Source: Novakomyces olei (lineage: Eukaryota; Ascomycota; Novakomycetes; Novakomycetales; Novakomycetaceae). From it: 64,000 nucleotides of DNA. The position numbers and the translations under genes were made by a program. Where the stretch lies: positions 372,001 through 436,000 of the forward strand of contig JADEYG010000003.1 of the NCBI GenBank assembly GCA_016906335.1. The letters run 5' to 3'. This document shows positions 23,886-35,321 of the stretch, in pieces (position 1 is the first letter of the stretch; each line of letters starts with the position of its first letter). A model generated the notes under the pieces. That model made no database searches, was not told where the DNA came from, and saw only the letters and a program-made list of their open reading frames with translations.

Positions 23886-23962
23886 TTTGTTTAATTAATT
23901 TGTTTATTTGATTTATAATATTGGCTAGATGAATATACGACTAGTCTTAATTCAATGTTGCG

Positions 23963-24760
23963 ATGACCTCAGAGCAAGTGCTGAGCTATGTGCAAGCAGG
24001 CGAAGGCTTCTACTTTACTCTAACATGGGCCCAGACGCTTGATGCAAAAATTGGAAAATATGGGAAGCAAGTACGGATTTCGGGTCCAGAGTCACTAGTA
24101 ATGACACATCATTTAAGGCATCATCACGATGCTATTATTGTGGGCGCAGGCACCGTCATAAACGAGAATCCAAGTCTTACGGGTAGGAAATAGTTTTTTG
24201 AGCGTGTATTGTGAAAATAATGGACTTTGATTTTGACGAGATCTTTAACAGCCCGACTACCAAACCCCAAATCGTCTGAGCCGACGGCAAAGCAACCGAA
24301 AGCTATTATCCTTGATGCAAGTTTAAAAAGCTTCTCCCCGCAACTCGCGACAATACAGATGGCAAACTCTAAGCGTCCCATATACGTCTGTCGTTCGGAT
24401 CTACGGGCCGAGATTGAAAAGTCAGATGTGTACAAGACCGTTTTATCCTACGGTATTGAGATACTTTTCATGGACTGCTGGCACAACAGTCCGCAGTACT
24501 GGGACAGCTTGGGGTCCCTTTTGTCTGCAAAAGGATTGCAGAATGCAATGATTGAAGGCGGTGCTGCTGTAATCGAAAACATGCTCGGCCGTCTACAGAG
24601 TCATTCCGTTAATACAAGGTGCAATATTATTGTCACTATAGCACCACGGGTTGCAAATAGGGGTTATGTGGGTATAACTGGCTACGTGGGGACGCTGGAC
24701 TTGCAAGATCCAGAATATTGGACTTTTGGACGTGACATCGTGCTTTGCTCTCATTCGTAA
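23963..24760 (+). CDS. RIB7: Diaminohydroxyphosphoribosylamino-pyrimidine reductase, riboflavin synthesis
   Basis: Reduces 2,5-diamino-6-ribosylamino-4(3H)-pyrimidinone 5'-phosphate with NADPH in the fungal riboflavin pathway. Exons 23963-24182 and 24252-24760 give 242 residues, close to yeast Rib7 (244). RibD C-terminal/DHFR-like fold marks are TLTWAQTLDAKIG near the start, MTHHLRHHHDAIIVGAGTV (substrate and cofactor site), NPSLTARLPNPK restored across the intron, and MIEGGAAVIENML near the end. The 69-base intron has donor GTAGGA and a CTTTAACAG end. The expression partner sharing its promoter is DPH6. Confidence 0.92.
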
Positions 24761-25221
24761 TAGATTTTTAGGGGAGATTTTCCGGTCAGCGGACCTTGAT
24801 GAATATGAATTGTAAATAAATCATAAATCATTCGTGTAAAAGAAGGCCCTGCGCGTATACGATCATGAACGGTATGATAACGGCAAAACAATCAGAGACT
24901 TGTGGCGCAGAATAGTATATTTGATAAAATGGAAAACGGTTGCCCGAATCACGGGACTGGAAACCAATAAAGTCTATAAGTTGACCGTATTCCAAGTCGG
25001 CAATTAATGTATAGACTGTGTAAAAGGTGGGCTGGCAATCGATAGATAGATAGACGGGTACCCGTGTGCTTATCAGGCGTAGACGATATGATTGTAGTCT
25101 TACTTGTGCGGCAAAGGTATTGGCAAGATTATTATGATTTCAAGTCCTTCTCAACTGAGATCTTTTATGTAATTTTGTTGGCTTCTTGTTAGGAAAGATT
25201 ATCAAACATCTCGGCGGCATC
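24761..25221. other. Intergenic region, no gene seen
   Basis: About 460 bases between RIB7 and the FAHD1-type gene. A short GATAGATAGATAGA run lies near 25041. Nothing else is recognisable. Confidence 0.5.
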
Positions 25222-26017
25222 ATGTCTCTTTTGGCAAAATACGGGATCAAAGCTACGGCTTTCCCAAGTCTGACACGTAAAGCAGTGTGCATTGGAAGGA
25301 ATTATGCGTAAGAATTGTTATTTGTTTTGTATTTGTACTTTTTATTTATTAATTATCCTTTTTACTCGTATCAACCCTCGACCTTAAACGCTCTAACATC
25401 AAAGCGATCATATCGCAGAACTGGGCAATGAACGGCCAAAAAAGCCGCTCTTTTTTTTCAAACCGGCAACGGCAATTGTTCCCAGTGGAGGATCTGTTCT
25501 AATCGATCGTGATGCCACAGTTCACTACGAAGTTGAATTGGCGGTCGTTGTAGGCAGACTATTAACAGACGTAAAGAGCATGACAAAACAAGAAGCCTAT
25601 GACGCAATTTCTGGCTTTGCGCTTGCAATTGACATGACTTCCCGATCTGCTCAAGATGTTGCCAAGAAAGGGGGTCTGCCTTGGACTGAGGCAAAAGGTG
25701 CAGATACGTTTTTGCCGCTTAGTGGGTTTATTCCAAAATCTCGTATCCCAGATTTTGACAAAGCTGAGATTCATTTATCGTTGAACGGAACTGTAAAGCA
25801 AAATGATTCAACTAGTCTCATGATTTTTAAAATACCGGAAATTCTGTCCCGAATTTCTAAAATTGTATCGCTGGAAGAACACGATATCGTTCTTACTGGC
25901 ACTCCAAAGGGTGTTGGCCCTGTTGTCCCCGGCGACGTTTTACGTGCTGGCATCAGTGTCGATGGCAAGGATATTGAAGAGGGACATTTGGAGGTGGACG
26001 TAAAGTACAAGGACTAG
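25222..26017 (+). CDS. Fumarylacetoacetate hydrolase-domain protein (FAHD1-like acylpyruvase)
   Basis: A small metal-dependent hydrolase. FAHD1 relatives split acylpyruvates and decarboxylate oxaloacetate, mostly in mitochondria. Exons 25222-25307 and 25405-26017 give 232 residues, near the family's roughly 220. Exon 1 ends ...AVCIGRNYA and exon 2 begins ...DHIAELGNERPKKPLFFFKP, restoring the conserved NYxDHxxExG motif. The acceptor is the CTAACATCAAAG site; a nearer CGCAG would break the frame. Metal ligands appear in HYEVELAVVVG (two Glu) and in FALAIDMTSRSAQ (Asp). LPWTEAKGADTFLPLSGF and ILTGTPKGVGPV-type loops (VLTGTPKGVGPVVPGD here) are typical. There is no clear mitochondrial presequence. 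Acylpyruvase versus oxaloacetate decarboxylase activity cannot be decided. Confidence 0.88.
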
Positions 26018-26260
26018 TCGCGTAGAATGTTGGAATAGAATTGAACTTGTTCAAAGAATTGATAAAATAGAAGTATTAATTTTATTAATTTTATTAATTT
26101 TATCGTTTTTGGTATTTTAATTCTAGTATTCTATTACAATTTTAATATTTAACTAATATTATCTTGTTTATAGAAATGAAAATACAACGTGCAGGAAAAA
26201 TACTGGCATACGATTTCAAATTGCTTCATGTAATTATTTGTCCCAATATAAGTATTCAGA

Positions 26261-29200
26261 TTACAAGTATCGGTGTAGCTTGAGCCAGTCTTCAACGTCC
26301 TGACGATCGCGTTTAACTTGGCCTATCTTGGCTCGAATACCATCGTATACTTGAGCCAAAGTTGCTTCAAATTTAGACGTATCCTTTGTCTTGAAAAACT
26401 CTTGCACTTTTTCAAAGTCTTTTTCAGTCGTGAAATTGCTGGCCAGCACTCGAACCAAATGAGAACGTAGGAAGCCTTTCGGGACTTTTTCGTATATGGC
26501 ATCATAGTTTTCCGTTCCATAGTGCCACAAGAATTCTTGGCCTTCTGCAGTGGCTGTTACTCGCCCCAGAGGAATAAGCATCTCATTCGGACGCACGTCA
26601 TCCGTCATTACAAACTCACATACTTTTTGCCGAAGCTGCTCCGTCGAACCACAGCCAAGAGCAGTAAGAGCTTCAAGTCGCTCCGAAATGTTTTTGCTCG
26701 TCAAGTATATTTCCCGAACTTTTTCCCACTGAGACGTTAGCTCTAAAGTCGAAACCGTTTTTAAATAGGTTAAACTAATGTAAATGTAGAACGAGAAAAA
26801 TGATCAAATTTGAGTCAAGCAAGATGTTGACAATGTCAAAGGTCAACAACAAAAACAAAAAAAAATTTTAAAAAAAAAGACCAAAATATGTAAGCGCTAA
26901 ATATAAAAGCGAAACCCAATTCAATACCTCCTTTAAGCCACCCAATCTAATAGCTGTACCAAAAACCGTTGAGCGGATATTCGGGTCCACTGCCTCAGTA
27001 TTTCCATGGCCGTATTGCAAAAACATTTCCTTGCAAGAAGAGAGAACTTTGGGATCATCGGCTTCTGCAGACGCTCTAAACATAAGAGCCTTGAATTGAT
27101 TCAAGATATCGTCATTTTTGTGGCTTGAAAAATCCCATCCGAGGCTGAGAGTCGTCTCGCTGGTCCAATGACGGAGAAAACGAATAAGAGCGTCTCTGAA
27201 AGCCTTGTCTTCGAACAAAAATACCCGGTTAATTAAACTCAATGCTCTTGTAACCATTGATTCCCAGACACTTAAATTAGTCGGTCTTTTTTATGAAAAA
27301 CATAATACATTAAACGAACTTAAAAATAAAGCAAGAGAATTAACCAATAATGAAAAGCAAATATCATCAATACAAAGTATTGTTATTGATTAAAAAGCGA
27401 CTAATCACACAGCCAAACGTAAAGAAACCAATTTGCTGTTGCTTACACAAAATCTTTCTCTAATCTCCAATTAGACAACAAAGTCAGTAGCGTCGAGGTC
27501 TTTGCATAAGCGCCAGTAGCCAGAGCATCTGCATCTGCAACCATCCCAGCTCGATCTTCGACAGAGAGAAATTTTGGTACTTCTGCTGCAAGCAATGAGA
27601 GCCGGGCCAAGTGTTCTTCTGTATAAGACGTACGAAAGATACTAACATGGTTAGAGTTCAGCTTCGCAGTTTCGGCTGCGCCTTCTCCGATATCGATAGA
27701 CATGGACCTTTCACTTAACACAACATTGTTCTCCACAACAGATCCGTCTCGGCGGACTGATTTAATTCTTAAGGGCACCCAAAAAATAGTCTCATCTTCC
27801 CCATCCTTCACGTCACCTGTCCGTAAAAATCGATGCTGGGTTACTCGTATAGTATTGGCATCTATCTGCTCAACAATAATAGCAGGGTAGCCCGTCCGTT
27901 TTGTCCAATTGTGCATTATTGCGTTTACATCCTTTCCTGAAACTGCTGACAACGAGTCCCAGAGATCCTCTGTTACCGTGTTCCCAAACTTATGCTTCTT
28001 AATGTAATTCGAAATGCCTTTGAGGAAGAGCTCTTCACCTAGGTAGGCAGAGATCATACGGATCAAACAGCTCGATTTTGCATATGAAATATCGTCAAAG
28101 ATCTCGTCAATTTGATCATCGCGCGTGACGGGGACTTCTATAGGATGAGAGCTTCGGAGACTGTCGAGCTGGAGAGCGGACTGGTATTCGTTCGCGACAT
28201 ATGATTGCCATACTTTCCATTCGGGGAAGAAGATATTGCAAGCGTACGCAGACATCCATGTAGCAAAGCCTGATGATTAGAACAAGGTTCGACGATGGTC
28301 TAGCAAGTAAAGCTTGGAAAAATAATAATTAATCATTCAGATTTAATCAAATAAAATAACATAATTCAATTCAATTCAATTCAATTCAATTCAATTCAAT
28401 TTAATATAAAAAACTATAAGGAAAATAAGAAAAACAGATCAAACATGAACAGACATGAACAGACAATAATTTTAAATCAAAAAAAAAAGAAAAGAAAAAA
28501 AAAGAAAGAAAGAAAGAAAGAAATATGTCGTACCTTCATTCAGCCACAATCCGTCCCAGAATTTCATTGTCACAATGTTACCGAACCACTGATGAGCCAG
28601 TTCGTGTACGAGAACTTTATTATTATGTTAGCACCAGAATCGATATCGGTCAATGTACCTTCAGCAAGAGTGCTTTTAGCCTTGGAACCTGATGTTTCCT
28701 CATCAAACAAAAGGTAATGATCTCGAAAGGTGATCAAGCCCCTTGAATTTGTTAGTTTTAATATCAAACAGCATTTTGAGCATACCAATTCTCCATTGCA
28801 CCAGCCTCAAAATCAGGAATGCTTATAAGATCACTTTTTGGCAAGTGATATGGAACGTCAAACGTCTTGGAGTAAAATTCAAGAGTTTTTGCTGCTAATT
28901 GCAGGGCAAACCTGCCTTGTTCTTGACGGCCGGGCTGAGTCCATACTCTGATGGGGATACGTGGCATAAACTCGCCTTTGGTCTCTGTCTCGATGTACGC
29001 AAAATCACAAATTGCCCACGCTAGAAGCTGGTAAATTAGTATTTGAATAGAACAACGTTTTGTTCATATCATTATTCATCGACCAATTCTTGTTCAACCT
29101 CCTTTCATTTAATACGTTTTCCTTAATTATTGATATTTATTGTAATTTTATTCGCCCAGTTTCATCTTACATAAGTGCTCATTATAGGAGTCTGCTCAAA

Positions 29201-30148
29201 TTGAACAAGCTGGAGTGACTCGCCCGCTTGGTTTTGGAACTCTGTGCGTTGAGCAGTGGGCATATTTGCGAGAACAGTATATTTCGCATCAGTCTCGATA
29301 CGGATATCGAACGTCGCCTTGTGTGCAGGCTCATCCCAGCACGGGAAAGCTTCACGACATCCCAATGGCTCCATTTGCGTAACACCCATCCAGCGCCGCT
29401 CGCCTTCATCATTTACGTACCCCGAGCGGTAAAAGCCCTGCACACCATCTTTAACTTCTGAGGTGAACAGAATACGTAAAAGCGCCAGCTTGCCTTGCTT
29501 GTTTGTACTAATTTTTTCCGGTAGCTTGAGGCAAGCAACGCTTTCTTCGTAGCTCACATGCTCCTGTGAAAGGGAGAATCTGTGCTGTTAGAAGCAACAT
29601 GAAAACGATAAAACAAGGCACTTTTATAAAAAAAAAAGGTGCTATTAAAGAAAGGCCTGTTGTAATTGCAGCCCGTCAACGGCCGACAGCGGACATAAAC
29701 AAGGAATCTTTTAGAAAAAGACAATTCACAAATAAAATGGCAGATAAACTTAGAATAAGAATAAATTATTAATAATAAAATGTCAGAGATATTCAGCATA
29801 CTGTTTTCCATTGTAGTCGAGAATAACCCAGTCGATACGTTTACCGACAAAATGAAAGTAAATCTCTTGAGTTTCTTGTTCGACACTCAACTGCACTTGC
29901 ACGTTGCCATGGTACAAAAATGTACGCATGTCCACAGCCAGTGTCAGATCATAATGTCTCGGTATCACATTGTCCGGCAGCAAATGGCGCCGCGGTGCCG
30001 CCTCTCCGACAGCCATTGGAGTCGGGGTAGTAATTGAGCGCGAAGGAGATGAGAGAAAAGTTCTTGGCCACAAACTTGCTGCACTACGTCCCAGTAGAAA
30101 CGGCGCTGTGAGTGGTCTATTGCAGGCCGCCCGTACCGCTGCAAGCAT
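26261..30148 (-). CDS. M1-family zinc aminopeptidase (Ape2/Aap1, puromycin-sensitive type)
   Basis: Removes N-terminal residues from peptides. Exons (right to left) are 30148-29802, 29579-29171, 29027-28786, 28741-28659, 28614-28534, 28269-27447, 27270-26928 and 26740-26261, giving 935 residues, close to yeast Ape2 (about 952). Key motifs are split over exons: [12 protein letters not shown] ends exon 3; the zinc site [13 protein letters not shown] (HExxH) is in exon 5; and the third ligand Glu in WLNEGFATW spans the exon 5/6 join. The ERAP1-like C-terminal helical domain ends in LKLHRYL. Residues 1-46 are rich in Arg, Ser and Ala, with no acidic residue, like a mitochondrial presequence. An in-frame ATG at 30016 ([14 protein letters not shown]) would give a cytosolic form. 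The 44-base intron 4 is among the shortest here. Confidence 0.92.
28361..28524. repeat. (TTCAA)n pentanucleotide and purine-rich A/G tract inside an intron
   Basis: Within aminopeptidase intron 5, about 28362-28400 is a near-perfect ATTCA repeat (about eight units). About 28478-28524 is an AAAG/AAAAAG tract. On the gene strand the latter reads as a long pyrimidine tract just inside the donor. Confidence 0.9.
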
Positions 30149-31090
30149 ATACAATCCGACGAATGAGACGCCCCTCTTTCAGAAAACGATTGGGCTTTTC
30201 AGTATCAATGCTGCCGATTAGTTTGAGCTGTACAACGATAACGGCTTGTCTCAAAAAGCGATTGCCCCTTGTGTTTTAAAGGTTGTATGAGATTAGACGG
30301 GTCATAGACTATATCAATTACGTTTAAACGCGAATATTATACTAGTGCAAATGCCATAGACATATAAATATCGTAATATTAGTATCGTTATAAAATGTCG
30401 CAATATAATGTCACAATATAATGTCATAATACAATACAAGTCATAATACAATAAGTTAGCGTTGACATAACATATGACTGTCTGGCTCAATTACCTGCTC
30501 GTAGGCTTACTTGCGAAGCGATAATTAAGCTCTTATCATATAATAAAAACAAGAGAAAAAGCCATTAGCCTCAGTCCGCACGGTGAGAGCAGGTCGGCGT
30601 GCAATAAGCATTCACCTTTAAATTAAACGAATCAATAGCTTGGCCAGCGGCGTGTCGAGCGGGCTTCAAGCGTCTCTTCACGTGGTCAATGATTTTGCTG
30701 TTTTTTTAATCATATAAACTATTCTGTAAACGAGTTTTACTTTACTGTTTATTACAAAACTCTACGGGCGGGATTTATCCCACTCGTTTAGCCTGTCATT
30801 TCATGTTTCTTATTACAATTTTCACCTATTCGGGTTGTCGAGCAGCCGTATCTGCCGCGACTGACTGACTCCCTTTTAAATCGTGAATAAATCGCCGACA
30901 TAATTACAATTAAACGCGAAAATCCAGAAACCTGTATAAACCACATATCAATTTTAGGCACTAGAGCCTAAGCTTCATACCCCAATATATGGGATGTGGG
31001 GTAAAGTGGGCGGGCTGGTTATTTGCGTATAGATTATAAATTATGTACGCCGCACTATATTCGCAAAGGTAAACCCAAAACTGACAAAAA
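30149..31090. other. Divergent intergenic region, no gene seen
   Basis: About 940 AT-rich bases between the aminopeptidase and the dehydrogenase. A loosely repeated ATAATGTCRCAATATAATGTC segment lies near 30392-30450. No open frame or RNA gene was recognised. Confidence 0.5.
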
Positions 31091-32050
31091 ATGCCTGCTA
31101 AATATCTCGTTACTGGAGCCGGAGGATTCGTGGGCAATCGGCTCGCATTAGCGCTGTTGGAGAATGACCCTTCGTGCCACGTGGTACTTACTGATATTGT
31201 GGAGCCTCCATTGCCTCCGCAATTCAAGTCCAGGGCGACGCCAGTACGTGCGGATATCCTCGAGTCAGCTCATGATTTAATTTTAAATCAAGATTTAGAT
31301 GCTGTTTTCTGCTTGCACGGGATCATGTCGGGCCAGTCCGAGTCCGATTGGCCACTAGGCATGCGTGTTAATATAGACGCGACGCGTGCCCTATTGGACG
31401 CGGTAAAAGAGGAAGGTCAAGCACGTAAAATAGCGCTGCCATTTATTTTCACTTCCAGTATCGCTGTCTATGGTGGTGATGTTCCTACTCCGATCGGGGA
31501 GACTACAGCGACTATTCCACAAAGCTCTTATGGAACGGAAAAAGCGATCTGTGAGCTTCTTATCAATGACTACTCCCGACGAGGATGGATCGATGGCCGA
31601 ATTGGCCGTCTGCCTACTATTTGTATCCGGCCAGGAAAACCAAGTTCAGCGGCCTCTAGTTACGTGTCTGGAATCATTCGTGAGCCATTGAATGGGATCC
31701 CACACGAATGCCCTGTTCCTACGGACACTTTGGCCTGGATTTCCTCACCGAGCACATTGATCCACAATCTGATCTACATGCTGAGTGTGCCCAAGGAGAG
31801 CTTTGGGCTGACTCGAATCGTAAATCTGCCCGGTATCCTCGTGTCTGTTGAGGAGCAAATTGAAGCTCTACGCCGTGTTAAGCCGGAAGCAGTATCCCTG
31901 GTTTCGGTGAAGCCGGATCCTGCCGTGCTGCAAATCGTGAATGGATGGCTAACGCAGTTTACAGCCAAGCGCGCGCTCGGTCTTGGATTTAAGCAGGACA
32001 GTACTTTTGACGATTGTATTCGCGAGTACTTGGTCACTCTTGGCAAGTAA
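31091..32050 (+). CDS. NAD-dependent epimerase/dehydratase, DenD-like (D-erythronate dehydrogenase type)
   Basis: A single-exon 319-residue extended short-chain dehydrogenase. The NAD loop is LVTGAGGFVGNRLA (about residues 6-19). Catalytic Ser and Tyr-Lys appear in FTSSIAVYGG and SSYGTEKAICELLI. The stretch DGRIGRLPTICIRPGKPSSA is characteristic of the D-erythronate/L-threonate dehydrogenase DenD group, which oxidises four-carbon sugar acids at C2. A nucleotide-sugar epimerase role is less likely because of that motif. It is complete, in a good CAAAAAATG context, with no introns, unlike most neighbours. The fungal role is not established; sugar-acid catabolism is inferred from bacterial relatives. 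Confidence 0.83.
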   Translation: MPAKYLVTGAGGFVGNRLALALLENDPSCHVVLTDIVEPPLPPQFKSRATPVRADILESAHDLILNQDLDAVFCLHGIMSGQSESDWPLGMRVNIDATRALLDAVKEEGQARKIALPFIFTSSIAVYGGDVPTPIGETTATIPQSSYGTEKAICELLINDYSRRGWIDGRIGRLPTICIRPGKPSSAASSYVSGIIREPLNGIPHECPVPTDTLAWISSPSTLIHNLIYMLSVPKESFGLTRIVNLPGILVSVEEQIEALRRVKPEAVSLVSVKPDPAVLQIVNGWLTQFTAKRALGLGFKQDSTFDDCIREYLVTLGK

Positions 32051-32749
32051 AAGCAGGCTCTCTGATAGATTACTAGAGTAGATTGGATCGTGGTGATTAG
32101 CAAAGTGGTGGACCGAACGAAACCCCTAATGTTGATATTGCAATTATTGTTCGCCTGAAATTTGTTAATTGTAAAAAGTAGTCTGGTTTCTAATCTGGCT
32201 TCTAAAAAATAGTCTGGCTTCCAGTGCTATTCTCCCAATGTACGAGAGCAATTACGCGAGCATAATTTATTTTATTATAATTTATTTTAATTATCGCAGC
32301 TGCCTATTTATTAATTTATTTTGCAGGTTTTTATTTACCATCCGGCTTTGACAGGAGATAACGTTATTAAAAAAGTCGTAAAGATAAAACTCGTTATCGA
32401 AGCGCGAGATCTACAAGCAATATAATCAATCTAAAGTCCAGTAGGAGGATCATTGTCAGATAATTAATATAAGTCAAATCTTCCGTTAAACCTTATATCT
32501 TTCACGTGACTCGAGGTGCCCGGTTAAAGGGGTGTGGGAACGGCCGCCGTACTTTTGCTCAAGCCGAGTGTGAGTACACATTACGGTTTTATTCCTCTTT
32601 GATGTGATCTTTAGCACGTTGAAAGGTCTCATCGTCCTGTTTCAAGCTGGAAAACTTATCAAGCCTTTGTCAGAGATAACAAGGCCAAAGGCGTTTATTG
32701 GGTGCTTTAGCACAGAGCCGGACTGCTCCTTGTTCTCTCTCTGCTGAGA
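32051..32749. other. Intergenic region, no gene seen
   Basis: About 700 bases. A TCACGTGA-type E-box (TTCACGTGACT) lies near 32501-32511, and TTTATTATAATTTATTTTAA-like AT-rich sequence near 32268-32300. No gene recognised. Confidence 0.5.
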
Positions 32750-34584
32750 ATGAGCGCTATGAGCTTCTTCACTCATTGCTCAAGCGTGCACAGCAATATG
32801 GCCGCCGAGACGCGCAAAAGTAATTCCGAAATATACTTTCATGAGTGCGATGATACCGTGCTGGAAACAAAATTGCCCCGGAATCATTTGCTCGATGTGC
32901 CAAACGAAATATTTGACGAAATTTTACGCTACTTGACCATTCGGCAGCGGATAAAGGTGGCAAATGTTTGCAGGGACTGGCAAGCTCGTGTGTACTCGAG
33001 CGATATTTGGCGGGTATGGGACTTGTCTTTTTATCGAACCGTTATGCCTTCTTGGTTCGTTGCAAAGCTCGTGCTGCGCACCTACCCGCGTATACGTTAC
33101 ATGAATCTAGCGTAAGTTTGGCTTTGTACAACGATCTGTTTCTTTTTGGTTTATTTGCTTATTTCTATTTTTATTTTATTTTTGGTTGTAAAAGGTTGAT
33201 TAATTATTGCTCAATCCTTGTGGTCTTTAAAATCTGATCTGTACTTCTCCTTCAAGGACTGTGTACTGGCAATTAATTCTGTCGTCAGCTCCTTCTTTAA
33301 TTTCCTCCGCATTGCCAATGTCTTGCTAATGCTAACGGCAGAAACTCGACTGGCCCCTCTCTTCATGAAGTGGACTTGATGGCCCTTAAAGTCTGTTTCA
33401 ATCTGTTAGGTGCTTCTCTGGAATCTCATTTGCTGGACTTAAACCTTTTGCAACGCGTTATTCGCTCAAGTCCTTCGCTGGGAAAACTGAGTCTTTACGG
33501 AAATGTTGGATCGTTTGCAGTTTGCCATGAAATTTCTATCAATTGTCCGCACATTGAGGAATTGGACCTTTCTTACGCACAATGCCTATCTGATAGCGGT
33601 CTCTTGTGCATTGTGCGTAGATGTAGAAGGCTTCGAGTACTAAAGATTGCCGGAGTTTCCTTTGGCTCAAACGTTATGGGAGAAATCCACAATCTCGAGC
33701 GACTGGAATATCTATGCCTTTCGCACACTCGCTTAACAAATGAAGGCCTGAAAGCTTTTGCAATAGGCAATAAAGCCGATAATGAAACAGTTGCTGATAA
33801 TGAGACAGGAACTGATACTTATTCCAATCACGAGCTTCTACCTCTCCAAAAACTGGACTTGATGTCGTGTCAGCGCGTTTCCACCGCGGGCCTTTTGTCA
33901 TTGATTGGAATTGTTCCTCACCTTGAATCTCTTGATTTGACTTGTACACTCGACGATCCTCGCGATGATTTGGACGTTTTACTTGATCTCCTGAGGAACT
34001 TGAAAAAGCTGCGTGTGTTTTTACTGGAATCGTGTACTGGGCTCGGCGATAGTGTACTTTATGCTATATGTGATGCTCTTCACCAGAGTCTGATCCACCT
34101 GCGCCTGTCTGCCTGTCGTAATATTACTGATCAATCCATTATTTATGCTTTGCAGAGCTGCAGTATTTTGGGAAGGCTCGATTTGGATAATACGTGTGCC
34201 AGTGATGCGGTCGTACTGGAAGCATGCAGCCTTTTAAAGATGCGTGATCTCTGCCCGCTTGATGGCATTTTAAGGATAATCATGTACGATTGCCGACGTG
34301 TCACTTGGAAGGCTGTTTACGCTGCCATGGAACATAATGAAATGGCAAAGAAACAAGTGAATACTGGACTGATTCATGTTAAAGCTGGGCCTGATTTACA
34401 GCAGCCTTTTGAAGCACATTTTAGATTGCTGCAGAAAGGGAAGCTCGGGGAAGCAGCGAAAAGGGCAAAGGAGTTTTGTCGTCAGTACACGGAGCAGGAA
34501 GATGACACGCATGTTACTGCGCAAAACATGCGTGATAATATAAGGCGGCAGGCGGAGAGAAGGCCTTCATGTATTTTGATGTAA
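32750..34584 (+). CDS. F-box/leucine-rich-repeat protein with C-terminal CaaX box
   Basis: A probable substrate receptor of an SCF ubiquitin ligase. Exons 32750-33111 and 33342-34584 give 534 residues. The F-box is at about residues 46-90 (LLDVPNEIFDEILRYLTIRQR...VCRDWQARVYSS), binding Skp1. It is followed by repeated LRR units such as HLLDLNLLQRVIRSSPSLGKL, CPHIEELDLSYAQCLSDSGL and LLPLQKLDLMSCQRVSTAGL. The intron has donor GTAAGT and a GCTAACGGCAG end, and joins YMNLA to NSTGPSLHEVDL. The protein ends in PSCILM. Cys-Ile-Leu-Met is a good CaaX box predicted to be farnesylated, and a Lys/Arg-rich stretch precedes it (DNIRRQAERRP). Human FBXL2 uses a CaaX box for membrane location; that link is an analogy. 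Confidence 0.85.
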
Positions 34585-35321
34585 TTGTATACATATATAC
34601 ATATATACAATTACTATGTTGGTTCAACCGAACCATGGTCTGTATACTTTAACTATTTTGAAAAACAACGGTCATCATACAGATAGTATAGGATGATGTG
34701 GCCTTGTTTGATCAGAATTAGGATATCATTATGGGTTGGGTTTTAGGGTCGGTTCAGAGTCGGTCAGGGTTATGGTTTGATTTGATTTGGTTTGATTTGG
34801 TACTGATGATGGTTTGCTTGGGTCGGTTGTAAGGAAGGTTGGTGAGAGAGGCTGTTGGGTTTTACATACTGGAAGCGTAGCACTTATTTTAATATGATTG
34901 TGTAAAAGCATGGACACTCCTGCAATAGCGATTCAATTTATTTTGGCATATAATTCTCTGAATAAAAAGTGCGTAATACACCATTTGAGCTCGTAGTGGA
35001 TCGACAAAGTAGTATACATTAGATGGGTATTGTGGCACAGCTATCCGGTCAAAATTAAACGCGGCGCTTCTTACAGAATACTACATCAGCTAATACCTCC
35101 AACCGATTTCGTCGATCCAACACACGTCGCCAACAAGGCTTTAAAGAGCGCCACGGTATCAGATTCTACATTTTCGCCGTGTAAGGGAAGAGTGATCAAC
35201 GAGTCAAGTGTCTCGAGATATAATATATAAGGCTGAAGGAAAAACTGTTCTGGATATCGAATAGAATGATGCTATTAGACCTTTAATTTCTTCGCTAGGC
35301 ATACAAGTGTAGGTTATGCGT
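34585..35321. other. Intergenic region with simple repeats
   Basis: GTATACATATATACATATATAC follows the F-box gene stop at about 34587-34608. At about 34733-34810 is a G/T-rich tract with GGTTTGATTT-like repeats and one TTTTAGGGT. No gene recognised. Confidence 0.5.

Noticed and set aside
25400-25418. CGCAG acceptor for the second exon of the FAHD1-type gene
   Set aside because: Using it shifts the frame. The AAAG site at 25401-25404, after a CTAAC box, keeps the frame and restores the NYADHIAELG motif.
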